Assembly: GCA_002428985.1 (NCBI GenBank)
Contig: DIYL01000053.1
Span: forward strand, 171,700-235,699
Reading direction: 5' to 3'
Length of the DNA: 64,000 nucleotides
From: Anaerolineales bacterium UBA6055
GTDB lineage: Bacteria; Chloroflexota; Anaerolineae; Aggregatilineales; Phototrophicaceae
In this document: positions 24,331 through 31,867 of the stretch, one piece after another
Layout: each line of letters starts with the position of its first letter
Position numbering within the stretch: position 1 is the first letter of the stretch
Translations under genes and position numbers: made by a program
Notes under the pieces: generated by a model
What the model was told of the DNA's origin: nothing
Database searches by the model: none
What the model saw: the letters and a program-made list of their open reading frames with translations, nothing else

Positions 24331-26471
24331 CTATCACGTTTGATAGCTTCTTCGACATCCCATCCTTCAAGCACAGCTTGACGACTGAGGCGAACACGAC
24401 CGTTACCTTCAACTGCAGTGACCATCACCATGATTTCGTCACCAATACTCACTTCTTCTTCCACACTTTTTACGCGGTAATCTGCCAGTTGTGATACATG
24501 AACCATGCCTTCGTTGCCGGGTAAGAATTCGACAAACGCACCGTAGTTTTCGGTACGGGTGACTTTACCCGTGTAAATTTGCCCGACTTCTGGCTCTTCA
24601 ACCATCCCGCGGATTTTATCAATCGCAGGGAGGACTGTTGCACCGGTATCCCCCGAAACATAAACCAGACCATCTTCCTGAATTTCGACTTTGACACCAA
24701 ATTCATCTTGGATAGCACGAACATTTTTACCGCCGGGTCCAATAACCGCACCGATTTTTTCTGGATTGATCTTGAAGCTTTCCATGCGAGGTGCATGTTC
24801 ACTCAAGGTATCACGTGGTGCATCAATTGCGCCCTGAATCACATCCAAAATTTCTAGACGAGCATCACGCGCTTGTGCCAATGCTTGGCTCATTACTTCG
24901 CGTGTTACACCAGAAATTTTAATGTCCATCTGGAGTGCTGTAATACCAGTAACTGTACCCGCAACTTTGAAGTCCATATCACCGAGGTGATCTTCTAGAC
25001 CTTGAATATCAGTCAAAACAGCGACTTTGTCACCTTCTTTAATCAGACCCATCGCAATACCACCAACAGGATTTTTGATCGGAACACCAGCATCCATCAA
25101 CGCCAATGTACTACCGCACACACTCGCCATAGATGTACTACCATTTGAACTCATCACCTCACTAACAAGGCGAAGCACATATGGGAATTCTTTTTCATCA
25201 GGAATGACGGCAACCAAAGCTTTTTCTGCTAGTGCACCATGACCGATTTCACGGCGTTTTGGTCCACGCATTGGGTAGGTTTCACCGGTACTGTATGGTG
25301 GGAAGTTATAGTGGTGAATGTACCGTTTATCATCTTCTGGGCTCAAGCCATCCATAAATTGTGAATCACCGGGCGTACCCAATGTCGCAATTGTCAGGAC
25401 TTGTGTTTCCCCACGCATAAACATACCCGAGCCATGAACACGTGGTACAAGATCAACATCCGAGAACAACGGGCGAATCGTGGTATAGTCACGTCCATCT
25501 GGGCGTACACCATCATGAACAATCCGGCCACGAACGACCTTCTTGATGACAGCACTGTATGCACCGAGAACATGTTTGATGTTATATTGTTCTTCTTCGT
25601 CCTCGATAGTTTCGTTCTTGGCTGTATATTCTTCAACAAGGCTTTCTTTGATGGCATCCATCGGTTCACTACGATCATGGCGATCGGTGTGTTCTACGAC
25701 AATCGCTTTGACCTGTTCTTCTGTCTTTGCCATGATCTCTTCAAGCAGTGATTCAGGGATATTATCTTCAATCGCTTCTTGTTTTTCTTTACCAATTTCT
25801 TCACGAATTTGATTCTGTAATGCGATAATATCTTGAATGGCATCGTGCGCCATAAACAAGGCTTCGAGCATGATGTCTTCGTCAACTTCTTCGGCGTTAC
25901 ATTCAACCATATTGATCGCATCAGCTGTACCAGACACCCGCAAATCGAGTGTACTTTTTGTCATTTCAGAATAGGTTGGGTTCACTTTTAATTCGCCGTC
26001 GATTAGACCGACACGCGCACCTGCTACCGGACCCGCCCACGGGATGTCGGAAATCATCAAAGCAGCACTCGCAGCGATGATGCCCATCATATCGACTTGA
26101 TGTTCTTTGTCATGCGATAATGACATCAAAATGATCTGAACATCATTCCGCATATTTTTCGGGAAGAGCGGGCGCAATGTACGATCAATTACACGCGAGG
26201 TCAAAATCGCACTTTCAGATGGGCGACCTTCACGGCGGAAGAAACCACCGGGTACACGCCCTGCCGCATACATTTTCTCTTCATAATCCACACTCAATGG
26301 GAAGAAATCGAGCCCTTGGCGGGGTGAGCCCATTGTAGTCGAGCAAAACAGCATGGTATCACCCATGCGAACGGTCACTGCAGCACCGGCTTGTTGAGCA
26401 TAACGTCCGGTTTCGATAATGATTTCCTTATCACCGACAGTGCCCGTATAAGTACGTATATCAAGTGTCAT
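24198..26471 (-). CDS. pnp: Polyribonucleotide nucleotidyltransferase (PNPase)
   Basis: A phosphorolytic 3'-5' exoribonuclease of 757 residues. It has two RNase PH-like domains (about 5-215 and 310-540) around a helical linker, then KH (FKINPEKIGAVIGPGGKNVRAIQ) and S1 (GKVTRTENYGAFVEFLPGNEGMVHVSQL). Landmarks include FFRREGRPSESAILTSRVIDR and GPKRREIGHGALAEKAL. An unusual tail of about 40 residues made almost only of Gly, Arg and Asn (RGG-box-like) follows the S1 domain. The start at 26471 has GGAGA six bases upstream; an ATG four codons earlier does not. It follows rpsO, as in many bacteria, with a long hairpin in the gap. Confidence 0.97.
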   Translation of the reverse strand: MTLDIRTYTGTVGDKEIIIETGRYAQQAGAAVTVRMGDTMLFCSTTMGSPRQGLDFFPLSVDYEEKMYAAGRVPGGFFRREGRPSESAILTSRVIDRTLRPLFPKNMRNDVQIILMSLSHDKEHQVDMMGIIAASAALMISDIPWAGPVAGARVGLIDGELKVNPTYSEMTKSTLDLRVSGTADAINMVECNAEEVDEDIMLEALFMAHDAIQDIIALQNQIREEIGKEKQEAIEDNIPESLLEEIMAKTEEQVKAIVVEHTDRHDRSEPMDAIKESLVEEYTAKNETIEDEEEQYNIKHVLGAYSAVIKKVVRGRIVHDGVRPDGRDYTTIRPLFSDVDLVPRVHGSGMFMRGETQVLTIATLGTPGDSQFMDGLSPEDDKRYIHHYNFPPYSTGETYPMRGPKRREIGHGALAEKALVAVIPDEKEFPYVLRLVSEVMSSNGSTSMASVCGSTLALMDAGVPIKNPVGGIAMGLIKEGDKVAVLTDIQGLEDHLGDMDFKVAGTVTGITALQMDIKISGVTREVMSQALAQARDARLEILDVIQGAIDAPRDTLSEHAPRMESFKINPEKIGAVIGPGGKNVRAIQDEFGVKVEIQEDGLVYVSGDTGATVLPAIDKIRGMVEEPEVGQIYTGKVTRTENYGAFVEFLPGNEGMVHVSQLADYRVKSVEEEVSIGDEIMVMVTAVEGNGRVRLSRQAVLEGWDVEEAIKRDSGGNKGGGRGGNRGGGRGGNRGGGNRGGNRGDNRGGGNRGGNRE

Positions 26472-26494
26472 ATAATTCTCCATATATACACAAA

Positions 26495-26576
26495 ATGCGT
26501 CTTAGTGGAAGGGATTGGGACAAAACACTAGAGGGCATCTAATGTCAAATCCCAATACCTGCCACACGCGACGCAT
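26495..26576 (-). promoter_or_regulatory. Long imperfect hairpin in the pnp leader
   Basis: Nested arms ATGCGTC/GACGCAT (26495-26501 with 26570-26576), GTGG/CCAC, AGG/CCT and ATTGGGA/TCCCAAT (26514-26520 with 26550-26556) give about 21 pairs in register. The structure ends 24 bp upstream of the pnp start. It resembles, in position and form, the double-stranded leader through which E. coli pnp is autoregulated via RNase III. Confidence 0.65.
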
Positions 26577-26697
26577 CAACATTCATTTAATGAGTATCCC
26601 AACAGATACTTCTATATGTAACCCACGAGGCGCTAAACTGCCTAGACCGCGTGGGATTATCATTAAGCTTAAACTTACCGATATTTGATCTACTCAA

Positions 26698-26967
26698 CTA
26701 ACGGCGCAAGCCAAGACGCTTAAGTAAATCACGGTAGGTGTCTGGATCGTGCTTAGCAACATACTTCAACTGACGGCGACGTTGACCCACCAACTTGAGC
26801 AACCCACGGCGTGAGTGTTCATCATGGCTGTGTTGTTTGAGATGTTCTGTCAATTGACGAATCCGTGCAGAAAGTAGTGCAATTTGAACTTCTGGTGACC
26901 CTGTGTCACCCTCTTTACGTCCGAAGTCCGCGATAATTTGATCTTTTGTGGCTTTATCTAATGGCAT
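26698..26967 (-). CDS. rpsO: 30S ribosomal protein S15
   Basis: An 89-residue primary rRNA-binding protein of the 30S platform. It shows the full family pattern: FGRKEGDTGSPEVQIALLSARI, LTEHLKQHSHDEHSRRGLLKLVGQRRRQLKY, and a C-terminal DLLKRLGLRR. Length is exactly typical. A ribosome site (AAAGGACGG) precedes the ATG. The gene has its own promoter and a leader hairpin and lies upstream of pnp. Confidence 0.98.
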   Translation of the reverse strand: MPLDKATKDQIIADFGRKEGDTGSPEVQIALLSARIRQLTEHLKQHSHDEHSRRGLLKLVGQRRRQLKYVAKHDPDTYRDLLKRLGLRR

Positions 26968-26994
26968 AATATACCGTCCTTTCGCTAGCCACCA

Positions 26995-27018
26995 GATGGG
27001 TTGGACAGTTAACCCATC
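26995..27018 (-). promoter_or_regulatory. Hairpin in the rpsO leader, possible S15 binding site
   Basis: GATGGGTT (26995-27002) and AACCCATC (27011-27018) form a perfect 8-bp stem with an 8-nt loop, 28 nt upstream of the rpsO start and inside its transcript. S15 controls its own mRNA in several bacteria through diverse leaders; the role here is inferred. Confidence 0.55.
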
Positions 27019-27036
27019 GGTCTATTTAACATGAAG

Positions 27037-27065
27037 ATTATAGCATTGCATTTTGGGTGCAACAA
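27037..27065 (-). promoter_or_regulatory. Promoter of rpsO
   Basis: On the minus strand: TTGTTG (27065-27060), 17 bp, and a perfect TATAAT (27042-27037). It gives a leader of about 65 nt. Confidence 0.7.
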
Positions 27066-27093
27066 TAGGGAGCTATTTTAAGCATTGGTGAGC

Positions 27094-27122
27094 TTGCACA
27101 AACCCATTTGAAACGGCATACT
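27094..27122 (+). promoter_or_regulatory. Likely promoter of the TIR-FGE gene
   Basis: TTGCAC (27094-27099), 17 bp, and CATACT (27117-27122), 50 bp before the ATG. The -10 match is only moderate. Confidence 0.4.
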
Positions 27123-27172
27123 ATTAGATATTATTTAGTACGTGTTGTGAATATTAGAGTAGATTACATCAT

Positions 27173-29134
27173 ATGAAATTATTTGTCAGTTATCGTAGTG
27201 CTAACTCATCAGAAGTAGATCCGATTGTTCATCGTTTGCGCTCACTAGAATATGAAGTCTGGCAGGATAAAGACAGTATTCCCGTTGGACAAGACTGGTG
27301 GCAAGCCATCTGCGAAGGCATCCAAAAATCAGATATTTTCATATTTATGGTGTCAGAAGAAAGTGTCAAGAGTATTCCATGTCTTGCGGAACTGAGCTAT
27401 GCCCATGCATTAAATTTGCCGATCATTCCATTTGTGATTAAAGGTGAATGGGAATATAACGATGGTGGAAAACACGACATTATCTTCTGGGATGATGTTC
27501 CAGACGAACTTATTGACTCAAGGGCACAATTCTTATTTTATGAAGGTGTCAGTTTTGTAGAAAAGTTGCAAGATGGCATCAAAGCCCTACTCGCAAAAAA
27601 TCTGCCTCGCCTTCCCGCCAGCCCACCACCTGACCCACGCAAAATCACAGATGAAACCAATAATGTCACTGTGATATACGACGAAGCCTATGATTTTGCA
27701 TATAAAGGAGAATTAGAACACGCCAAGAAATTGTTTCGTAAACTCGTTAATCGCAATGATCCTATTTTGGGAACTATATCACTCGAATGGATACATCTGA
27801 TTGAGGAGTATGCACGTCTCAACAATATGGCAACACGCCGTAGTATGCGTAAAGTAGCACAAGGACAGTGGACAATATACACAACAAAATTCCCAAAAGA
27901 CTTTATGGAAGGAATTTTTGACCCCAATCAAATAGCGCAAAAACTGAAAGTAAAACCAATTACTACGAAACCCAAAGTATCTCCGCCACCCGAAGAAGAT
28001 GTTATAAATAACCAGCAAGTCATTGAAACAGATACAAATGAACAAACTTCAACCCGTAATTTGATGAGACGTTACAGTGAGGAAAAGACGAATAACATCC
28101 AGCTTGCCCGCGACTTACTGAATGAAATTTCCGAACGTGGTGACATACCCATCTTTTTTGACGTGGATGAGGAAAACACAGAACTCCGTGTCGCTGAGGA
28201 ACACTATGCGGAAGAAGAACGTCAGCGTCAACGAATGAAGCAAATTCGGGGTGAGTATGATGATTTAGCACACTATGTAGTAACTGCTAAACCCAAATCA
28301 GCGATGAAAGCCATTAAGCGGTTCATGGATGCTTACCCCGATTATGGTGATCCGCAAAACCTGATGCAACAGTTTGTAAGTAGTATTTCCCTGATGCCCG
28401 AACCCTTTGAGTGGATTGAGATCCCTGCTGGTCAAGTTACATTAGGCAAAGCTTGGGCTGAAAAAGCCCATAGTGTCGGACAGACATTCAAAATAGATTG
28501 CTTTCAACTTGCAAAATATCCTGTGACCAATGCCCAATTTCGCAAATTCATTGAAGCGGGTGGCTACAAAACGGATAAGTGGTGGACAAAAGAAGGCTTA
28601 AAATATCGAAACAATAAAAACTGGACAGAACCACGCTATTGGACAGATAGTCAGTATAATGACAATAATCAACCTGTGGTTGGGGTGTCATGGTTTGAGG
28701 CAGTGGCATTTTGCCTGTGGTTGAATGATGTAACAGATGAAGACATTATGTTGCCCACTGAAGACCAATGGCAATATGCAGCACAAGGTTATGATGGACG
28801 TACTTATCCTTGGGGGAATGATTGGAATAGTGACCTGTGCAATAATAATGTGGACGAAAAAGGGATTGGTAAAACAGCACCTGTCACACAATACGAAGGC
28901 AAGGGAGATAGTCCTTTTGGAATTGTCGATATGGCGGGCAATGTGTGGGAATGGTGTCTGACAGATTACGATAACAAAACTAATGTTGTAGAATCAAATG
29001 CTAATATTCGCGTCCTTCGGGGCGGTTCGTGGAGCGACAACTATTTAGATTTTTTCCGTGCCGCCGACCGTAACTGGGGCACTCCCTACGCCAGGGACAA
29101 CTACTACGGCGGTTTTCGTATTTCCCGCTCGTAA
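27173..29134 (+). CDS. TIR domain protein with C-terminal FGE/SUMF1-type C-lectin-fold domain
   Basis: 653 residues. The N-terminal TIR domain (1-130) has KLFVSYRSA, a BB loop DKDSIPVGQDWW, and CLAEL, whose Glu73 sits where TIR NADases keep their catalytic Glu. The middle (165-400) is helical, TPR-like then charged. The C-terminus (about 413-653) is an FGE-sulfatase fold: WIEIPAGQVTLG, YPVTNAQFRKFIEAGGY, GVSWFEAVAFCLWLN, LPTEDQWQYAAQG, DMAGNVWEWCLTDY, RVLRGGSW and a final GGFRIS. It lacks the catalytic cysteines of true formylglycine-generating enzymes near the C-terminus, so it is more likely a binding scaffold. The last 40 codons switch to C-ending codons, suggesting a diversified region (separate entry). 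No ribosome site is evident. Confidence 0.88.
   Translation: MKLFVSYRSANSSEVDPIVHRLRSLEYEVWQDKDSIPVGQDWWQAICEGIQKSDIFIFMVSEESVKSIPCLAELSYAHALNLPIIPFVIKGEWEYNDGGKHDIIFWDDVPDELIDSRAQFLFYEGVSFVEKLQDGIKALLAKNLPRLPASPPPDPRKITDETNNVTVIYDEAYDFAYKGELEHAKKLFRKLVNRNDPILGTISLEWIHLIEEYARLNNMATRRSMRKVAQGQWTIYTTKFPKDFMEGIFDPNQIAQKLKVKPITTKPKVSPPPEEDVINNQQVIETDTNEQTSTRNLMRRYSEEKTNNIQLARDLLNEISERGDIPIFFDVDEENTELRVAEEHYAEEERQRQRMKQIRGEYDDLAHYVVTAKPKSAMKAIKRFMDAYPDYGDPQNLMQQFVSSISLMPEPFEWIEIPAGQVTLGKAWAEKAHSVGQTFKIDCFQLAKYPVTNAQFRKFIEAGGYKTDKWWTKEGLKYRNNKNWTEPRYWTDSQYNDNNQPVVGVSWFEAVAFCLWLNDVTDEDIMLPTEDQWQYAAQGYDGRTYPWGNDWNSDLCNNNVDEKGIGKTAPVTQYEGKGDSPFGIVDMAGNVWEWCLTDYDNKTNVVESNANIRVLRGGSWSDNYLDFFRAADRNWGTPYARDNYYGGFRISRS
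29009..29131 (+). other. Candidate variable region (VR) of a diversity-generating retroelement target
   Basis: The last 41 codons of the TIR-FGE gene, from RVLRGGSW to the stop. Of the 31 codons from Ser619 to Arg649, 17 end in C (GAC, AAC, TAC, GCC, GGC). The preceding coding sequence favours A or T at third positions. Such NNC bias at exposed positions of an FGE/C-lectin scaffold is what adenine mutagenesis of AAC codons produces. No reverse transcriptase, template repeat or Avd gene is present in the window. Confidence 0.5.
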
Positions 29135-29142
29135 TGGTTCTG

Positions 29143-29169
29143 CGGATGAGCACACAGGCTCATCCCTAC
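29143..29169. repeat. Dispersed palindromic repeat, copy 1
   Basis: CGGATGAG-N8-CTCATCC followed by CTAC. On the minus strand it matches the element at 39895-39921 with only a few changes. It lies 9 bp after the TIR-FGE stop codon. Confidence 0.8.
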
Positions 29170-29230
29170 AACAGATCACACAATTAACCTCATCGAGTGA
29201 CTTACATATCACTCCGAAAACTCAATATTA

Positions 29231-29253
29231 CGGATGAACACAACGGCTCATCC
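29231..29253. repeat. Dispersed palindromic repeat, copy 2
   Basis: CGGATGAA-N8-CTCATCC, the same element and orientation as copy 1, touching the stop codon of the NYN gene. The copies flank the short gap between the two convergent genes. Confidence 0.75.
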
Positions 29254-31397
29254 TATGAGTCATCCGCATCCATGTCATCGTTTGCGACAAGCTTCACGGT
29301 ATGGTGCGTGCGGAATAAACTATATTGATCTGAGCGCCCCGGTAGTGGATTGAGAACATTTTCTGTCTGCATGATCGAAATCCACAGTGGAATATCCCAT
29401 TCACCTTCAAGCTTTTTATCCAAGTTCGCATTGGTGATAGTTTCGCTGTTCTTGTACATCTCCAGCAAAACCCGGATGAACTCATCACGCTCAGCTAAGA
29501 TCACCGCGACAAACGCATTATTTTCAACCAGTTCAATCCCTTTGGTGTTGTAATCACTTTGCGGGTTTTTGTATTCATTGACGCTCGCCATATCATTCAC
29601 GAGCAAGTATTCAACCGCACGCTGGAACACCACACCCGTATCATGATCGCGCAAACGTCTGTGTAAACTCCCCAGAGGACACCACGCAAAATTACGGAAA
29701 CTCGTAAATTGCTCGACACTTACTACAATCCGAGAGACCATTTGAGCAGCATCTTTATCATGATCGTATAATTTATGTGGCGGGATACCCTGCCACTCCT
29801 GCGCAATTTCTTCTGCACTATTGATACTAACTTCCGGCGCACTTAATACCGGATGGTCGTTTTCATCAGGAATTCGAATTACAGGGACAAGATCATCCGG
29901 ATTATGGCGATGTGGCACAAGCTCGCGTTGTAACACATGTTCGCGTACCAAACAATCAATCCAGTGTGACCGCCATTGGTCGCTATCATTCATACCGGGG
30001 CGATCAATATCACGCTCCATCTCTAAGCCCTTCAGCAAGAAGCCGTAATTGACATACGCCCAATTACGAACCTGTAGGGTATTCGCAACGCGTCGTGCAA
30101 TCCGATCGGTGATGAGCAAGGTTTTTTCCACAATTGGATGCTGCCGATTAAGTTCAATTACACCATTCGCCGATACTTGTTTGAGTATGCCTAGTGAAAT
30201 AGACTGTGATACAAGATCTTCACCCCGATCAGCAGATACAACTGCCCCAACATCTTCAAGCTGGCGAATTAGATCGCGGATTGTAATATCCTGATCTTCT
30301 CGCACTGCATCAAGGCGATAATACTGAATCACTACACTCGACCATTGTGATGGGATAAAGCTATCAATATCTTCATCATCAACTTCTAGTGTGCTCAATG
30401 ATTCATGTGTCTGTAGATCAGTAAACGCATCAATATATTCAAGTTGAATGGATGGATGATTTTCTAGCTGACGGCTGGTACTCCCGCGCACACCCCATAC
30501 AATCACAGTTTTATTGCGTTGTACCAATGCATTAATCACATCATTAAAGTCACGATCACCACTAGCGAGGATAATCACATCCCCCGCCTCAGGATGTCCA
30601 GCATCGGTCATAACATCACGGGCAATACGAATATCTGCACTGTTTTTACCCGGCAAGTTAAATACCGGATCAATATTTGCCATCATTAAACGAGATGGCG
30701 CATCATCAGCAACCTCACGTCCTGAATAATCAACAAGCGGCGGTAATGTGCCCCGTTGTCCCCATGGCGCATATGCCGACATTTTTACAACATTCCCGTG
30801 CGCCTGTGCCTGCGAGACAAACCGTTCAATCAGATGATCGAGGTTTACCATGAATCCTTGTTCGTTCAGGCTGATAGAAATGTTTTCGAAATCGATATAA
30901 ACCCAAACATTTTTAGTTTGGATACCGAGTAATGTTTCCAGTGGCTGGAAGATGATTTCATCAGCGAACTGTGTCCCTTGCAACACATCCTCAGACCCCC
31001 ACATACGAATCCGCGCGCTACGTGTCGTTTTGATGCGTCGAATTAGCGGGAGTAAATCTCGGCTAGTAGTCGCTAAAATTAACTCATCAACAGGGTCAGG
31101 ATCATACGAAAAATAGTGAATAATTAGGATGTCTGCGAGGTCTTCCCGGTTCGGAGCGTCAAATACTTCATATCCAACACTACGGAAAATTGTTTGTGGG
31201 TCAACTCGTAAAGTATCATGATAGTCATCCCAATGTGCAACCGCAATTGCTTTAAGCGTACTGGGGTTAACCAGACCCGCCGCAAGAGCCGCCGCACCAC
31301 GTAAACCGACGGCAAGCTCCTGCAAGTCAATGTTTACATTTTGCGACCTAAACCGTCGCAGTAAATCATCCACATCAACTACTAAATAAGCCGCCAT
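29253..31397 (-). CDS. Tandem NYN (PIN-like RNase) domain protein, 714 aa
   Basis: Residues 1-150 form a degenerate NYN-like domain (AYLVVDVDDLLRRF ... LILATTSRDLLPLIRRI). Residues about 163-315 form a second, complete-looking NYN domain: VWVYIDFENISISL (Asp169), KNSADIRIARDVM (Asp255), and VIILASGDRDFNDVINALV (Asp281, Asp283), the acidic set of metal-dependent NYN nucleases such as LabA/MARF1-like proteins. The remaining 400 residues (320-714) contain winged-helix-like repeats (TIRDLIRQLEDVG; NWAYVNYGFLLKGLE) of unknown role, perhaps RNA or DNA binding. It is convergent with the TIR-FGE gene and has its own promoter. RNase activity is inferred from the acidic residues; the biological target is unknown. 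Confidence 0.8.
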   Translation of the reverse strand: MAAYLVVDVDDLLRRFRSQNVNIDLQELAVGLRGAAALAAGLVNPSTLKAIAVAHWDDYHDTLRVDPQTIFRSVGYEVFDAPNREDLADILIIHYFSYDPDPVDELILATTSRDLLPLIRRIKTTRSARIRMWGSEDVLQGTQFADEIIFQPLETLLGIQTKNVWVYIDFENISISLNEQGFMVNLDHLIERFVSQAQAHGNVVKMSAYAPWGQRGTLPPLVDYSGREVADDAPSRLMMANIDPVFNLPGKNSADIRIARDVMTDAGHPEAGDVIILASGDRDFNDVINALVQRNKTVIVWGVRGSTSRQLENHPSIQLEYIDAFTDLQTHESLSTLEVDDEDIDSFIPSQWSSVVIQYYRLDAVREDQDITIRDLIRQLEDVGAVVSADRGEDLVSQSISLGILKQVSANGVIELNRQHPIVEKTLLITDRIARRVANTLQVRNWAYVNYGFLLKGLEMERDIDRPGMNDSDQWRSHWIDCLVREHVLQRELVPHRHNPDDLVPVIRIPDENDHPVLSAPEVSINSAEEIAQEWQGIPPHKLYDHDKDAAQMVSRIVVSVEQFTSFRNFAWCPLGSLHRRLRDHDTGVVFQRAVEYLLVNDMASVNEYKNPQSDYNTKGIELVENNAFVAVILAERDEFIRVLLEMYKNSETITNANLDKKLEGEWDIPLWISIMQTENVLNPLPGRSDQYSLFRTHHTVKLVANDDMDADDS

Positions 31398-31556
31398 TAT
31401 CTATTCCTAAAAACTAAACCACCATGACCCAAACAAATAAAGGCTGGTGGTAAATAGGTAAAATTCATGTTTGCACATGAACGATTCAAATTTTTGTAAA
31501 ATCTAGTACAAAAAATCATCGTGTTTTTTAATAAAAATAAGTAGAACTTATGATTT

Positions 31557-31585
31557 AGTCTAGCACTCGAATAATGTCTCATCAA
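31557..31585 (-). promoter_or_regulatory. Likely promoter of the NYN gene
   Basis: On the minus strand: TTGATG (31585-31580), 17 bp, and TAGACT (31562-31557). It implies a 5' leader of about 150 nt of AT-rich sequence. Confidence 0.5.
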
Positions 31586-31760
31586 CCGTTTAAAGTAACC
31601 AACTTTATAAAAATATATTGTTATAATTGTTATATTGAACAAAAGTTAATCGATTAACTGTTTGTTTTACCCTATTATAGCCTATTTTGTGCCGATTTTC
31701 ACAATTTACCACACAGACTTTAAGGAAATGTTATCATATCGCATAACTTTGTCAATTAAA
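31586..31760. other. AT-rich intergenic sequence, no gene
   Basis: The whole gap between NYN and proS is 470 bp (31398-31867). Besides the NYN leader/promoter and the proS terminator it is very AT-rich, with short ATAT runs. An 81-codon open frame on the minus strand has composition-driven residues and no ribosome site, so no gene is called. Confidence 0.6.
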
Positions 31761-31795
31761 TAACAAAAGTGCGTTGATTTGAGTCATACGCACTT
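31761..31795 (-). terminator. Intrinsic terminator of proS
   Basis: On the minus strand AAGTGCGT (31795-31788) pairs with ACGCACTT (31774-31767), with a TGA/TCA extension in the loop. TTTTGTTATTT follows. Confidence 0.85.
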
Positions 31796-31867
31796 CTATT
31801 GTATACGACATATGTTACATAAAGCGTTAAGCTAATCCATGTGATACATGAATTTGATTAAAATCGA

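Noticed and set aside
24156..24494. 112-codon frame on the plus strand opposite the pnp tail (Thr/Ile-rich)
   Set aside because: It is the mirror of the Gly/Arg/Asn repeats of pnp and spans the pnp terminator.
27173..29134. True formylglycine-generating enzyme (sulfatase activator)
   Set aside because: The catalytic cysteines near the C-terminus are missing and a TIR domain is fused; a binding scaffold is more likely.
31560..31570. TAGCACTC resembling half a CIRCE element
   Set aside because: No matching GAGTGCTA arm at 9 bp; it overlaps the NYN promoter by chance.
31397..31642. 81-codon open frame upstream of the NYN gene
   Set aside because: AT-driven residues, no ribosome site, runs into the NYN start codon, and a promoter-like sequence lies within it.
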